Positions 1-11,370 of a DNA stretch of 64,000 nt are shown in pieces. Both the position numbers and the translations under genes were made by a program. The stretch covers positions 1,124,088-1,188,087 of the forward strand of contig WBMV01004761.1 of NCBI GenBank assembly GCA_013396655.1. The letters run 5' to 3'. A model generated the notes under the pieces. It was not told the origin of the DNA and made no database searches. It saw only the letters and a program-made list of their open reading frames with translations. The first letter of the stretch is position 1, and every line of letters starts with the position of its first letter. This stretch comes from Campylorhamphus procurvoides (Eukaryota > Chordata > Aves > Passeriformes > Dendrocolaptidae).

Positions 1-175
1 TACTTGGTTACCATCAGCCAAAACGAAAAAATGTTCAGAGAAACATTTAAGCAATTAGGCATGCCTCTGCCATGCATAGGCTCTGAAGACCCACAGAAGC
101 AGCAAAGCTGACACTGGCCAGGCACATCAGCACCCTTACCACTTCTGGCAACCAAACAATAGATATTTAAGCTGA

Positions 176-766
176 TGTGCTGGTTTAGGCTGACATAGAA
201 TTAATCTTCTTCACAGCGGCTGGCATGAGACTATGTTTTGGGTTTACGCTGAACATACTGTTGATAATATAGAGATGGTTTTGTTACTGCTGAGCAGGGT
301 GTACACAGTGACAAAGCCTTTTCTGCTTTCTGTATTTCCACACTAGCAAGAAGACTGGGGCTGCAAAACTCAAGAGGAGACAGAGCCAGGACAGCTGACC
401 CCAACAGATCAAAAAGATACTCTGTATCACATGACATCATGCCCAGCATATAAAGTGGAAGGAGGGAAATGGGGGGATGCTTGGAGTGATGGCATTTGCC
501 TTCCCAAGTAACTGGTACGAGCCACAGGGCCCAGCTCTCATGCAGATGGCTGAACATCTGCCTGCCCGCCCGTGGGAAGCAGTGAATTAATTCCTTGTTT
601 TACTTCACTTACGTGCACAGCTTTAGCTTTCTCTATTAAACTGTCTTCATCTCAACCCATGAGTTTTCCATCTTTTATCCTGCCAATTCCCTCCCCAGTC
701 CTACTGGTGAGGGAGTGAGTGGCTTTGTGGTAATAATTGGTTGCTGGCTTGGGTTAAACCACAACC
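176..766 (+). mobile_element. ERVL-like endogenous retroviral LTR, copy 1
   Basis: This roughly 590-bp block begins TGTGCTGGTTTAGGCTG and ends near GGTTAAACCACAAC. The layout is typical of an LTR: a CRE-like ATGACATCAT at 431-440, a TATA box (ATATAAAG) near 448-455, and a polyadenylation signal ATTAAA at 635-640. The sequence matches, from memory, an abundant LTR of avian ERVL-type elements. It aligns along nearly its whole length with the second copy at 1859-2406 in the same orientation, and runs antisense to LTBP1. It has no coding capacity. The family name is from memory and not from a library search. Confidence 0.8.
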
Positions 767-1858
767 ACGAGTTTCATCACATTTGATCTTTTGTGCCGCC
801 TTGAGCCATATAAGTAAGGAGTGTTGCTCCCTGAGGTTTCCCACTCTCTAAGGGATGAGAGACTTGCCCATTAGGCCATTCAGGACATCCACAGGCCAAC
901 TTGCCACACGGGTGTGTCTCATCACTGACTACTAGGCTCCTGACTGAGGTACCTCAGTATTATTTGGTGAGATGAACTCCTAAACTTGGATCCAAATGGT
1001 CTATAAACACTGATCCACTGCATGCTGTCATACCACAAGACATCCTCCAATAACAGATTTAGAATAGAAAAAGAGAAGCCACAAAAACTACCTCCATCAC
1101 AAAAATTTCTCAACATCAGGGGACTGCTCTCAAATTACTGTAACATTACTATAGTGCTCATTTTGATGTGAAAAAGTCTACAAGAAGAATAAAGTATAAA
1201 TTGACTCTTTCAAGTAAATGTTCATTAAAATACAAATAATAGCTCATAATCCAGACCACCCCCGAATAGTTAAACTTAAAAAACATAGACTATCTTTGAT
1301 TTTGTAGCACTGGTTGCATCATAAGAAATTGGAAAGTGTTCTAGGGAGTTGACCTTGAGGAGGTGACACAATATGAGGATTGGGAAGGATATTATTCAGA
1401 GCTTGAGTAATAAATGAGATCATTGGAGACTCAAATCCTGGAGTTCTGAAAGAGGAAAGGAGTAGAGTCATTGCTAGTGAGTAGGAAGGATAAAGGTTAC
1501 TCTGCAGAGAATGCACAGTTGGAAATCCATTAAAAAACCCACAACTTCACCACTCATGGTGGTTCTGATAACAACATATAATAGCTGTATAAATTGTTGC
1601 ACAAGCTGAGTAAACCTAAACTACAGTCACTGCTCAGCCTGTTCATGTCCAGTTCCAAGCAATTTAACCATGTACCCAACTCCCCTGAGCTGTGTAGAAC
1701 CTCACCAACAGGCTTCACACCACAGTGCTGTACCCAACCCCGTGCGCTGAAATGTGTGCAAGTACAAAAAAAACCCTTTTCCCCCTTGCCACAACAGGCT
1801 TTCTGTGTAACTCTGATTAGATAGAAAAAAAGTGTTCTAGCACATACATATATAGCAT
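767..1858 (+). mobile_element. Sequence between the two LTRs, possible remnant of an ERV internal region
   Basis: About 1.1 kb separates the two same-orientation LTRs. It is far too short for a full ERVL interior, and I see no intact gag or pol frame. The part at about 779-960 has the look of degraded coding sequence, but I cannot assign a domain. A weak purine stretch (GATAGAAAAAAAG, 1820-1832) lies shortly before copy 2 where a polypurine tract would be expected. Assignment as provirus interior is inference. Confidence 0.35.
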
Positions 1859-2406
1859 CGTACTGGTTTTGGCTAGTACAGGGCTGTGTTTTGGATTTCT
1901 GCTGAATACAGGGTTGATAATACAGAGATGTTCTTGTTTTTGCTGACCAGGGCTCACACAGAGCCAAGGTCTTTTCTGCTTTTTGTACTGCTATGCTGGC
2001 AGGGAAGTAGGAGGTGCGTGGGAGGTTGGGAGAAGACACAGCTGGGACAGCTGACTAAAGGGGTATTCCAGACCACATGACATCATGTTCAGTATATAAA
2101 GTGGGGAAAGAAAGAGGAAGGGAGAGAGGTTTGCGGTGATGGTGTTTGTCCTCCCAAGTAACCATTACACATGCTGGGGCTCTGCTGTCCTGGAGATGGC
2201 TGAACACCTGCCTGCCCCTGGGAAGCAGTGACTTCATTCCTTATTTTGCTTTGCTGGTTTGCATGTCTTTTGCTTTCCCTATTAAATTGTCTTGATCTCA
2301 ACCCATGAGTTTCTAGCTTTTACCCTTCTGATTCTCTCCTCTGTCCTGCTTCATTGGGGAGTGAGCTGTGTGGGGCTTGGTTGCTGGCAGGGGTGAAACC
2401 GTGACA
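1859..2406 (+). mobile_element. ERVL-like endogenous retroviral LTR, copy 2
   Basis: This copy is homologous to the LTR at 176-766 and shares the same order of elements: GCTGAATACAGGGTTGATAA, ATGACATCAT (2079-2088), TATA box TATATAAA (2093-2100), ATTAAA (2281-2286), and a terminal GAAACCGTGACA at 2406. Relative to copy 1 it lacks about 30 bp near its 5' end, where GGCTAG joins directly to TACAGGGCTG. That deletion is consistent with loss between short repeats of the type GGCTGG...AGCTGG. It is probably the 3' LTR of an internally deleted provirus that begins with copy 1, although two independent solo LTRs cannot be excluded. Confidence 0.8.
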
Positions 2407-2529
2407 TCTGACATACATTATTAGTATAATCAAATAATAAGGAAGACATGCAATGGATGATACTAACTGCAAAAAGGTAATATTACAGTTTATGCTAGAA
2501 AGCTGGTCTCCTCTGGTCACCTACACTAG

Positions 2530-2820
2530 CAGTTTCCAAAGCAGGCTGTGCTCCCCCCAGACAGTGTGCAAGACAATCTATCTGGATGCTGGAAAAAAAT
2601 ATGTTTTTTGCCATTAATAAATAAAATTTCAATAGAGAGCTTACTTGATCTTTGCCTCATCCATTTTTAGTTTCTATTCTTTATATGGTTTATAACGTAC
2701 ATAGAGATTATATATACAGTAGTAGATGTGTAGAATTTAGAAATACACATATACTAGGGGCGTATGTTCAAAATATTTTACTGAGAGGGATGTGCAATCA
2801 AGAAAGTTAGGAGACCACTG
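2530..2820. mobile_element. Probable non-autonomous hAT-type DNA transposon (MITE)
   Basis: The block begins CAGTTTCCAAAGC and its other end, read on the opposite strand, begins CAGTGGTCTCCTAAC. These resemble the CAGTGGTTCTCAAAC-type terminal inverted repeats of hAT-Charlie elements, each with several mismatches. The length of about 290 bp fits a short non-autonomous copy. Flanking octamers (TACACTAG before, CTCTATAC after) are not a clean duplication, so the copy is old or the ends are slightly misplaced. There is no transposase coding sequence. Confidence 0.4.
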
Positions 2821-5800
2821 CTCTATACAACCTATGGACAGAGACAGTCCCTCTCAGAGAGAAGTTAAAGAACTCATTCCTGAATTATGAGATGAAAAGT
2901 TTCTGAAAGTTCTTCTATATCTGAAATAATATCAAATATAGAAATTTAATAGCTCAGCTTATCATCTTTAAACTGAAAATGCAACCAACATGACAAATTA
3001 ACAAAGTATTTGGCTGAATAAAATACAGATGATACTCTGACCGGGTTTCTTAAAACTCAACCCTCTTCCTGGGCAACCAGCAAATATCAAATTTTCCTTG
3101 TCTTCATTGAATGGCATTCCTAAAGATTTTATAAGAAGTTTGTTTTAAAAAAAAAGTTTAGTTCTCATGGACTTCTACTTGATCCACATTTTTAAATCCT
3201 TGGTTGAAAATTCATAGTTTCCCCTTTTAATAGTTCAGTTTTTTGATGGATACATAGAAAACTCAAAGAACTTAAATGCAGGCATAATGAAGATAGAGTC
3301 CATGTTAAAAAAAAAAAAATCCAGAAACCTCAAGGCCTTTACAAAACAGGCCTCTCAATTACACTGATGCTCAAATCTGAGAACTAATTATAGGTGGAAT
3401 GGATAGATGAAGGTTATACTGACTACAGGGTGCAGAACAGGGGAATTACCTGGAGCAAAATAAACAGAACTAGAATAAACAGTAGAGAGGCTGAATCTCT
3501 ACTCAGGAAAGACTGAGCAGTAGAGCAGCTTGTTTCCTTCTGATTGTGCTGTGTCCAGAAGGACACATTAAATACAAACCCATTTGCTAAGAAATCTATC
3601 CATGATAAATGTCGTATTTTAACCAACAGTGAAATTTTTCAGACTCTTTCTTCTGTACTTGCATAATTCAAAGGCAACTTTCTCTTTTAAGCCAAAGTTG
3701 GCATATACTTGATCTTCAGTGAGGTATGTGCAATGACATTTGGTTTAGCAATAACAAAATTATAGCTGTACAAGGTAGTGTGTTTATTTGAATATGCAAC
3801 AATGTAATCATTCAAATAAATGCACTCTTAGTTCTCTTTTTACAGTACTTCAAGTCAGATGTACATAAACTAATCCCTATAAATTAAAACCATATACAGT
3901 AAAATAAAACATTATGCATTTTAACTTTGTGTTCTGGTTTGCTTTAACTTTGAGGGAAACATACTCCATGTGTTTTTGAATGGCTGCAGGTGTGGATTTT
4001 GTACCATTTCCATTTGTGGTTTTTCCTATGACTGCACATCCAAAAACTGTGTTCTCTGTAATATACAGTTTGGGGAGTACTTTGAGAGCAGATGGACTTT
4101 TGCTTCACAGTGATGGCCTGAAGCCCTTAAGGTGAGCAAGGGAGTGGAAATGATCTGCTAACAGGCTTGTCTAAGTTCAACCTCATTAAAATCACATGAC
4201 TGAACAATCTCTTTTCTTTAAATTATCATCTGGTCTCCATTAGAATCAGAGGTAAAGATGCCAATTTAGAATAATTATTTTAAGATTATGAAGAAAGAGC
4301 TCACAGACGCTGTAAACTTTATGGTAGAAACCAGAACTGTTTGTTGATGACAAGTACCAATAAATATATGGGGGAAAGAAATCATTCCTTCTGAACAGAT
4401 GTTGCTATCAATGACACCAAAATCCTTAAAATACAATTTTCCTTTGTAATTTGAGCATTGATGGCCCATAACTGAAAAAGCATTAACACCCTGAGCCTTG
4501 CTCAGACTACAGAAAGGTGCATTTACATTACAGGGTAGAATTTTTGTCTACTAGTAGTTCAGATTAGGAAAGCCTATGCTACACTACCTGGACTGTAAGC
4601 AAATTAATTCATTCTGCTGTGTGCTCAAATGTATTTATAGAACAAAGGGAGACTGAAAAAAAGGAGTATCTTTTAAACTGAAGCTCATAAGTGGTTTCTC
4701 CCAAATCATTTTGCATTGGCTCTTGAATGCTGGCAAATACTTAGTATCTTCCATAAGGCATAGGATAATTCATAATAATAGTCCCATCATTATTTGTCCT
4801 TCTTTCAACATTAGCCAATCAGTTCACTGTCTGAGGAAAAATACTTGGCCTTGCTACAGCTGCTACAATGCTGCTGCTGCATGAATAAATGTTTGTAGCA
4901 TGGTCATAATTTATACAGATTAAATTCCAAATCACCAGATAAAGCAGTGGATAAATTCTACTGTCCTGATCCTTTTCTTAGGGGTTTTTTTTTTTTCTTC
5001 CCTGAGACACACACACACTGACAGACTGATCAACTTCCTTGGCTACTGTTGCAGGAAGTTTAAGGACTTACTCTTTTAGCCAAGTTGTCCAAGAATTCTG
5101 AAATTTTCAAGTGTCTGCCAGTGTGTGTTAAAAGAAACAATATTTCATCTGGCAGCAAAAAAAGCATAAACCAACAATGCCTGACAAGGCACAAATTATA
5201 ACTACTGCAGGAACAGTAGAAACAAAGCTTTTACCAAATAAGGCTACAAGGTGGCCATCACAGAGACAGGAAAAGGACAAAACTGATAACACTGAAAGAA
5301 TTGTGAGGTTCTTACATCCTAATGTCTTCAGACTGGCAAGTTCAAGTGCAAAACTCAAGGACATTTCAAAGTAACACTTCCCTCATACCCACAGAAAATA
5401 CACTATTAAAAACTGTGAACTATCACACGCTGTTCTTGAGCTAAGTAGTTATTCCAGAAATAAGCTTCTCATCAATTACGTTGTCTGATAGAACACAATC
5501 TAAGTGAAAACAAAACCATTGGGAAAAAAAAGAAATCAGTTCTCCATTATGTTACCAAAATGAACCAAAAAATCTCTGCATTACATTTGTTACCAATTAT
5601 TTTTAATCCTCCATTTGAAAAGCTACATGTACATCTGCTAAGTCTCAGATGAAGCCATAGGAATAGTTTCGCTGGCGCATGAGTTACATAGGTCATACAT
5701 GATGGGTTATCCACTCAGGCTGACACCATTGACCAAGTACCAACCACCACTTGGAAAGAGAAAGGAAAGCATCTCTTCTAACATGTTGCCATTCTAGCAA

Positions 5801-6837
5801 CTCTTATTAAACCCAGTAAAACAAAACAAAGAGTAAAACATAATGGGGAGAAAACTGAACAGTGTATACCTTGCAAGCTGCCAGAGGAGGCTGTGTCTAT
5901 AAATTCTCACAAATCCACATAATCCAAAACTTCCATAAAGTGTTGGTCTTTTATATGCCTTTACGTGTAATCAAATTTGCCCTCCAATACTGTTTACAAT
6001 AGGCCTTTTCATAAAAATTATACTGAAAAATCCTCCTCAAATGTCATAATCTTACAGTTCCTCTTCAATGTAGCAGGATATGTGTAGTATGTATCATATC
6101 GAGCAAAGAAACAATAACTTTATTACATACCAAATGGTAACAAGAAAACACCATTCACTGCTCTTGTATTTGCTGTCATATACAAACTAAAGCAAAATGT
6201 AGTTGGCTAGCTTGCTTCCAGGTAATTGCCATTTTTAACCAACACAACTCTTTGATAAGACCTAAAGTGCTTGGATAAAAAGAAATGTTAACTCCTACAG
6301 CATTGATAGCAATTCATGGTCATGTCTCAATAAAATTCAGAAACTCAATCAACTTTTTGTAAAGTAACTGCTTTTCATTTTCACAATTCTAAATAAATAT
6401 GCTCTCTAGATTCTTTCCTAGACAGGAAATTCCATTAGAATAATTACATAGTGAGACTTTTACTAAATTTTTTTGTGAATACACTATTGTTTTAAAATGT
6501 ATTGGTCAAATTATCTTTCATTACTTTCAGCAGAAGACCAAATAAAATTTGAGGAAAATGTTTCTGATGCTTCTTGGAAGTTTCTGCCTATACATAACTG
6601 TGAACTTCTGGACAATATAAATTATCTAAAAACACTTATACATAGTCAACCTAGTAAAACGGGAAAGACATTTTGATAGAAAATTACAATAAGAAAAGTG
6701 CCAAAATTCAAGAAGTAACATAACTTGAGCATTATATCTCAACAGAATATGCAGATTACTGTGATCCATGATGAAACTTTTGAAAATTATGATTAAATAT
6801 GAAGGACCAGATACATTTTCACTTAGGGCACCATGGT

Positions 6838-7207
6838 CACTTGGAGAGAGAAGACTCCAGAGAGACCTTAGAGCAGCCTTCCAACATCTTAAAGGGGCCT
6901 ATGAGAGAGCGAAGGAGGACTTTTTACAAAGGCAGGTAGTGACAAAGACAAGAGAGAAAGGCTCTAAAATGACAGAGGGTAGGTTTAGATTTGATATTAA
7001 AAAGTATTTACTTTGATGGTGGTGAGACACTGGAACAGGCTGCCCAGAGAAGCTGTGGATGTCCCATCCCTTGAAGTGCTCAAGGCCATGTTGGAGGGGG
7101 CTTGGAGTGACCTGGCCTAGTGAAAGGCATCCCTGCCCATGGCAAGGGATTGGAATAGGTCTCCAAGGTCCCTTCCAACCCAAGCTATTCTGTAATTCTA
7201 TGATTGT
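6838..7207 (+). mobile_element. CR1 LINE 3' end fragment, sense orientation
   Basis: This carries the characteristic CR1 3' region, including AGACCTTAGAGCAGCCTTCC, ACAGGCTGCCCAGAGAAGCT and GTCCCTTCCAACCCAAGC. It finishes in the ATTCTATGATT-type terminal repeat at about 7190-7207. The fragment is 5'-truncated, as most CR1 copies are, and contains only the end of the coding region and the 3' untranslated part. Confidence 0.92.
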
Positions 7208-10200
7208 TTCCTCATCTGACACAAATACTGCCCACTGCTCAGACACAAAATTCCTACAGAAAGATATACACTTCTACTGAATAACATGCAACTTTAACTT
7301 CTCGGGTTTAACAGTTTGAATGAACCTGTTAAATGAGAGGCAGGGCTGCAAATGAACAGTTAATATACACCTAAGTATTAAATGACTGCTTCCTTTACTA
7401 AGTTCTGTCATTCTGTTCAATGAATGAGGCAGGGATCCTATGGAAAAAAATAGAACGCAAATCTCTAATTAAATACACATAGACAATAGTAAAAAAAAAA
7501 ATAAAGCATAAAACATGACCTTAAGCATTTTCTAATCCCTTAGTGCTTCATTTTACAGTTAAAAATTAGTCACTGTCCTCCCACTTCTTACAGAAAGAAA
7601 ATTCATTTCATAATTGGAATGTGCAATAATTTTGAGGAGAAACAGGACACATCACTGAGTAACTCCAACAATGAAAGAGACGGAAACCTCATGTGTTATT
7701 CTACTTGCAGCCTTTCCTCTGCACACATATCAACCCTGTTTTACAAGCCTCTGTAGTTATATCAGGACTGAAATACCATACAAACTGCACATGCATCAAT
7801 CCAATAGAATAATGAGAATCATCTATTCAGCAGAAGTTTTCACTCAGATTAAATGCTTTCATTCTCTAAGCCAATGAAATACTGGAGGTTGGTTAGTTTT
7901 GCTGTGAAACATATCCCATTCACAAAATGAAATGGCAAAACCCCCCAAAGTTTCACTGAAGCAGCCTGGCAATCCAGGAGATCCTTCCTTTTAAATACCA
8001 AGCTTTCAACACCTTCAATTGCAATGCTAGAAGACATTCTTGAAAAGAGCCAAAAATCTCAGCTACCTGAAAAGCAGAATTTCCCCCAATCTGTCCCTTG
8101 TGGGTTTTTTTTTGTTTGTTTTTAACAGCTTATCCACATTAAAACTCTGAGGAAACAGGATTGGTTCCTTGCTTGGACTCACTGGTACCAAAGTTCAGCT
8201 GAAATTACAAACTCGGCACATTTTAAGAATCTGAAATAGTTCATGGAAAAGCTTGAGTAGCTTCACTACAGGTACTGCAACTTCTTTATTTTCAGAGAGC
8301 GCAAGTGTTTACAAAGTTCAGCACAAAGTTTAAAACAAACAAAAGATTTTATTCTGGTTCATTAATAGAAGTAACAGATTATTTAGAACAAAGTGAAGTG
8401 ATGTCTAACTTAATCTGTCATCAGAGAACCTAAATTGAGTCTTGTGTATTAGAATGTTGCTCTTGCTACAGAAATGCATTTAAAGCTAAAAAGATGCAGC
8501 AGTTTCTTACTTTTCCCACTCACAGTAGCTATCTATTATTAGTAATAGGAATTAGTTTTCCAAATAGGGCATGTGACTATATTTTCTGGTTTTATGAAGA
8601 ACAATACCTTTTAAAAAGCACACTGAAAAAGTGCTGTTCATTGATTTAAATAGAAAAATTAAAGTAAATAGAAAAATTTAGAACAATCACTTAGAAGTAA
8701 AAAGCACAAGTAAAATATAATACAGATGTTAAAAATATAACTAAAGTTAAGTATCTGCAAAGACCCAAACTACTTCTGCTTTATGTATCAAGAGTCATTT
8801 CCATCAGGAGAAGCCTAAGCTAATGAGAAGCACTAGTTAGAGAACAGATTTAAAAAAATATTTCAGTAGCATATACTTTAAATCCTTTAAAACTCCTGAA
8901 AATCTGTGATCAGTGAAAGAAATCAATCCACAGGCATAGGATCTCCTTCTGCAGCTATGAAGACATTCATGCAGCACTTTTAACTGGACAGTCTTGAACT
9001 CTTAGTTCAGACGTATTTCTTATTCTTCTGTGAAAATGACAACACTTAAAACTATGGCAAACCCTTTTTGTATTTTAAGCGTAATAGGGAAAACAGCTGC
9101 AAGCAGGTTAAAATCCTTATCCATGAGTAGCAACATTTTTAAACATTTACATTTTTAAACATAACACTCCCTTATCTTTCTACTGAACACTGGTTTAGAC
9201 TGCTTTTGTTGAATATTTCTAGCAGCCCCTTGTACACAGTGCATCGCAAGCTGCATGGCCTGAGGCCAGGAAGGAAGGTGTGGAACACGTCTTCACAGGT
9301 CAATTTCCACTCTCCAAGTTTTCAAGTATTTGAGAGGAGGTCATGTTACAGCACAGATTTACATAGCAGACAAATTACATGACTGCTGTTCTCAGCATTT
9401 CATAATTTCAACAGAAAATTAGGTCAAGTGAAAGGGGGGAAAGAATAACCCTATCCTTTTACAGTAGTCAGAAAATTAACCAAAAAACTTACTTAGCTGT
9501 GGTCCTTGTCAAAACATTGGTAAAAATCTGTATTGTCAGTAAACACAAATTTAAAATATTTGATTTACCATTCCTTTACAAAATCCTTTTCTTTTTAATG
9601 CCTCCAAACAACTATAAACTCAAAAAATATGCTGTATTGCTGTTTGAAAACACTGGTTTTACTATTAGTCCAAAACATGCACCTTTTTACAAACATGCAT
9701 ATTATCAAGGAATGCATTGGTAACTTCAAGGGTTTTCACACGCAGTCTGACAGTCTAGGAGGAGTGTTAAAAGAGGGAACTGCTCTTTGTATCATCTGTC
9801 CAGATGAAAAATATAATAATTTGGAACAGCTTCCCCCGGCCCCTGAGCACAAAATATAGCGCACTTTAAAAAGGACAATATTGGTCAGCCTCAGCACTGC
9901 CTGAACATTATGTTTATACAAGACAGAGACTAAAATTACAATGTTCATATCTGGCTTTCTTTGACTAGAAATTTTCAAAATAATTCAGTTTTTTCTCAGA
10001 AAACAATACTATTATATTTTCAGGATAACTACAAAACACTCTTCAAGAGCAGTTAAGGGCATCATAATGTGAAACAACATATTTAGCAGTGTTTAGGTTT
10101 GTATCCATATACGTGTATTTCCCTTAGCTTACAAGACTAATACTTGCAGACAAATTCCTACACAGTGTACAGTTCAAATATGCTAATCGTTATCCTAGAG

Positions 10201-10869
10201 AGCTTTCAGGATTTGTTTCAACACAGTCAAGCAGTTATAGGGTTTAGTCTGGCATACTGTTGATACTCTTATTGAGCAAGCAGAAAGAATAAACATTAAC
10301 AAAGAAATTACTGGCTTCAATAGCTTTAATTAGACTTAACATTATTTCAGTTTCTAAAAATGCCAAATATGAAGTCTGATTTGCTTTCAGCAGTAAGAGG
10401 AAGTTTTATGCTAATGGATATTTCAAAAAGGATTGTAGATTTAAGGAATTGCTGAACAAATTTTTGAAGACAAAGTCTAGCTAACACAGTCAATTTATGT
10501 GCATTTGATACCTATTCAACAAATAAAAAAGAGGAAACAAATTTTGTGGAATCTTTATTTACCCTATTTACTAAGACAAACTCTGAGGGATGAATTTCAC
10601 CAAAAGCTTCAGCTTAGAATGCTGCAGCCCTGCAGCCGAAAATTCACATGAAAAATATGGGAGTTTTTTCTCCTCTGACACAAAAGGAACTTTTGGGAAC
10701 ATTTCTGAAGGATACCAGAAAGCTTGTCTAACATACAATGGTTCCTACTCAGCACAGCCCTCCAAACAAAGACTAACAGATGCACAACTGGTATTAATAA
10801 CAAAGCATCTCCTCCCTCTGTTAGTCAAGAGAGGACAGCTAAGGACAAATACAGTTTCAGGGCACTTAC

Positions 10870-11037
10870 CTACTCGGAAGTTGGTGGCTGTCAGAGTGTC
10901 AGCAGCATGGCCGTTTTCACTGATGAGGGTGGTTGTATTTCCCTTCTCACAGTTGTTCTGACAGTTGCCTTTGGTGCAAGTCACTTTACAGATGCTGGGC
11001 GTAAAGACCACCTTGATACGACCAGTGTGATTTCCCA
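10870..11037 (-). CDS. LTBP1: LTBP1 internal exon shared by long and short isoforms
   Basis: This 168-nt exon starts with two bases that complete a Leu codon (T from the previous exon plus TG). It encodes GNHTGRIKVVFTPSICKVTC onward, with four cysteines in an ICKVTCTKGNCQNNCEKG block, and ends TLTATNFRV plus one base. This segment is nearly identical to mammalian LTBP1 and precedes the next EGF-like domain, whose exon lies beyond position 1. Two N-glycosylation sequons are visible, NHT at the start and NTT in the middle. The acceptor is CCACTGACAG directly before 11037 and the donor is GTAAGTGC directly after 10870, with phase in 1 and phase out 1. In the short isoform the same exon is read in the same frame but extends upstream to an ATG at 11092, so this is where the two isoforms converge. 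Confidence 0.96.
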
Positions 11038-11092
11038 CTGTCAGTGGAGGCAAAGAAAAAAGGAAAAATAAGCAGATCACTTTGATATCCAT
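11038..11092 (-). CDS. LTBP1: LTBP1 short-isoform start and signal peptide coding segment
   Basis: Upstream of the long-isoform acceptor the shared frame stays open to an ATG at 11092. It reads MDIKV, then a Phe/Leu-rich core (CLFFLFSLPPLTV), then joins GNHTG of the shared exon. This closely resembles the N-terminus of the known human LTBP1 short form as I remember it and has the charge, hydrophobic core and small-residue end of a secretory signal peptide. An in-frame TGA at 11102-11104 four codons upstream supports this ATG as the start. The start context has T at -3 and G at +4, so it is only moderate. In the long transcript the same bases are intron and supply the pyrimidine tract of the 3' splice site. 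Isoform assignment rests on resemblance to a known pair and not on transcript data. Confidence 0.9.
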
Positions 11093-11335
11093 TGATTTCC
11101 TTCAAAAAGTTTTTGGGAAAAAAAAAAAAGCGTGGGGGGGGAGGAAGGCGACAGGTCTACAGGAGGAGGGCAGTCTGCAGTGCTCTCTCTCATAGATCTC
11201 CAGTGGTGTCTCTGAAACAGGAGTAGGAAGCTTAGCAAACAGAACTCCGGGATCCACTCCAAAACCACATTTAAAGTCAAGTCACTGGAGTGGGATTAGT
11301 AATCACAATGCTGCACTTTATTCACAGGCAGACAA
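11093..11335 (-). other. LTBP1: Inferred 5' leader of the LTBP1 short transcript, with two upstream ORFs
   Basis: The 3' boundary is fixed by the ATG at 11092. The 5' boundary is a guess, about 30 bases downstream of the TATA-like element. If it is transcribed as proposed, it contains two upstream ATGs. One, at 11270, opens a 12-codon ORF ending in TAA at 11232-11234. The other, at 11193, opens a 38-codon ORF in a different frame that ends at 11077 and so overlaps the main start by 16 bases. It also holds a long pyrimidine run (complement of the A and G tracts at 11120-11142). There is no CpG island. Transcription start and leader extent are inference. Confidence 0.5.
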
Positions 11336-11358
11336 AGAGCAATACCAAGGGCATGACA

Positions 11359-11370
11359 GCTTAAATAGCC
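11359..11370 (-). promoter_or_regulatory. TATA-like element, candidate core promoter of the LTBP1 short isoform
   Basis: On the minus strand this reads GGCTATTTAAGC, containing TATTTAA at 11367-11361. It sits about 270 bases upstream of the short-isoform ATG and would place a start site near 11335. The surroundings are CpG-poor, so a tissue-restricted TATA-type promoter fits better than a CpG-island one. The human gene is known to use two independent promoters for its long and short forms, which supports a promoter here, but the exact element is inferred from sequence only. Confidence 0.45.

Larger units (their letters stand above)
1..10869 (-). other. LTBP1: LTBP1 intron downstream of the shared exon (partial)
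   Basis: The intron starts with the donor GTAAGTGC at 10869 and runs off the window end. It contains the ERVL-like LTR pair (176-2406), a probable hAT MITE (2530-2820) and a CR1 3' fragment (6838-7207). Short homopolymer runs, a small CA repeat near 5008-5018 and small tandem duplications near 8647 and 9133 are also present. In 2821-6837 and 7208-10869 I recognise no gene, RNA or known repeat. The short open frames there have no recognisable similarity and no coding character. Confidence 0.85.

Noticed and set aside
1554..2039. Minus-strand open frame of 161 codons
   Set aside because: It runs antisense through the LTR copy at 1859-2406 and its flank. I see no recognisable domain, so I treat it as chance.
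10590..10961. Plus-strand open frame of 123 codons across the LTBP1 shared exon
   Set aside because: It is the antisense shadow of a conserved exon. It has no similarity to a known protein, and the minus-strand reading explains the conservation.
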